DNA from: Trichaptum fuscoviolaceum
Lineage: Eukaryota; Basidiomycota; Agaricomycetes; Hymenochaetales; Trichaptaceae
DNA: 64,000 bases
NCBI GenBank assembly: GCA_910574455.1
Contig: CAJSYZ010000004.1
Span: 4,226,599-4,290,598 of the forward strand
Direction of reading: 5' to 3'
Shown: in pieces, positions 63,912-64,000 of the stretch
Layout: the number at the start of each line of letters is the position of its first letter
How positions within the stretch are numbered: the first letter of the stretch is position 1
Translations under genes and position numbers: made by a program
The notes under the pieces: generated by a model
What the model saw: only the letters and a program-made list of their open reading frames with translations
The model's database searches: none
What the model was told of the DNA's origin: nothing

Positions 63912-64000
63912 GGTAGAACATACCTGATGGTGTTAGGTGTGTTCGGAGAGCCATGCCAAGTCGCGTTGGGACGCGCTCCCCTGACCTTCAAGTTAACGAT

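Overview
The window is a piece of a filamentous basidiomycete (Agaricomycete-type) nuclear genome. Genes are monocistronic, lie on both strands at high density, and are broken by many short introns of roughly 48-70 nt with GT..AG ends. The encoded set is eukaryotic housekeeping. Two proteins point to mushroom-forming fungi: an F-box protein of the family with a 'WAGDRF..TTL' module, and a multi-membrane-span hybrid histidine kinase. I reassembled exons by eye from conserved motifs and splice phase. Gene ends are firm; a few starts have in-frame alternatives, noted per entry.

Layout, 1-31 kb: POL1 (DNA polymerase alpha, -) and a DCR2-like phosphatase (+) share a 258-bp divergent promoter that carries an MCB (ACGCGT) element. 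RPL11 (+) converges on a large RXT3-like Sin3/HDAC subunit gene (-). DGAT2 (-), CDC48 (-) and mitochondrial GatA (-) follow. MAK11/PAK1IP1 (+) is divergent from GatA and convergent with GPATCH1 (-). A CoA-type Nudix hydrolase (+) converges on a VMA12-like V-ATPase assembly factor (-).

Layout, 31-64 kb: BRN1 (condensin, +) is divergent from VMA12, again over MCB-like sites. A 3.2-kb gene-free stretch and a lineage-restricted Pro/Ser-rich protein gene (-) follow. Ataxin-10 (+) and LEO1 (-) converge. RPL30 (-), a C2H2 zinc-finger protein (-) and phosphomannomutase (-) come next. VMS1/ANKZF1 (+) and the F-box protein (-) converge. A 2.4-kb spacer leads to the hybrid histidine kinase (+), YRB2/RanBP3 (+) and VPS25 (-).

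Functional links: POL1, BRN1 and possibly DCR2 are cell-cycle genes with MBF-type promoter motifs. VMS1 ends in a textbook VCP/Cdc48-interacting motif and CDC48 itself is encoded 29 kb away. RPL11, RPL30, MAK11, VMS1 and GatA concern ribosome supply, quality control or mitochondrial translation. I found no defence system, mobile element, tRNA, rRNA or biosynthetic cluster. The most unexplained non-coding signals are a 60-nt near-perfect hairpin at 54,697-54,756 and a perfect 10-bp palindrome at 44,794-44,817.
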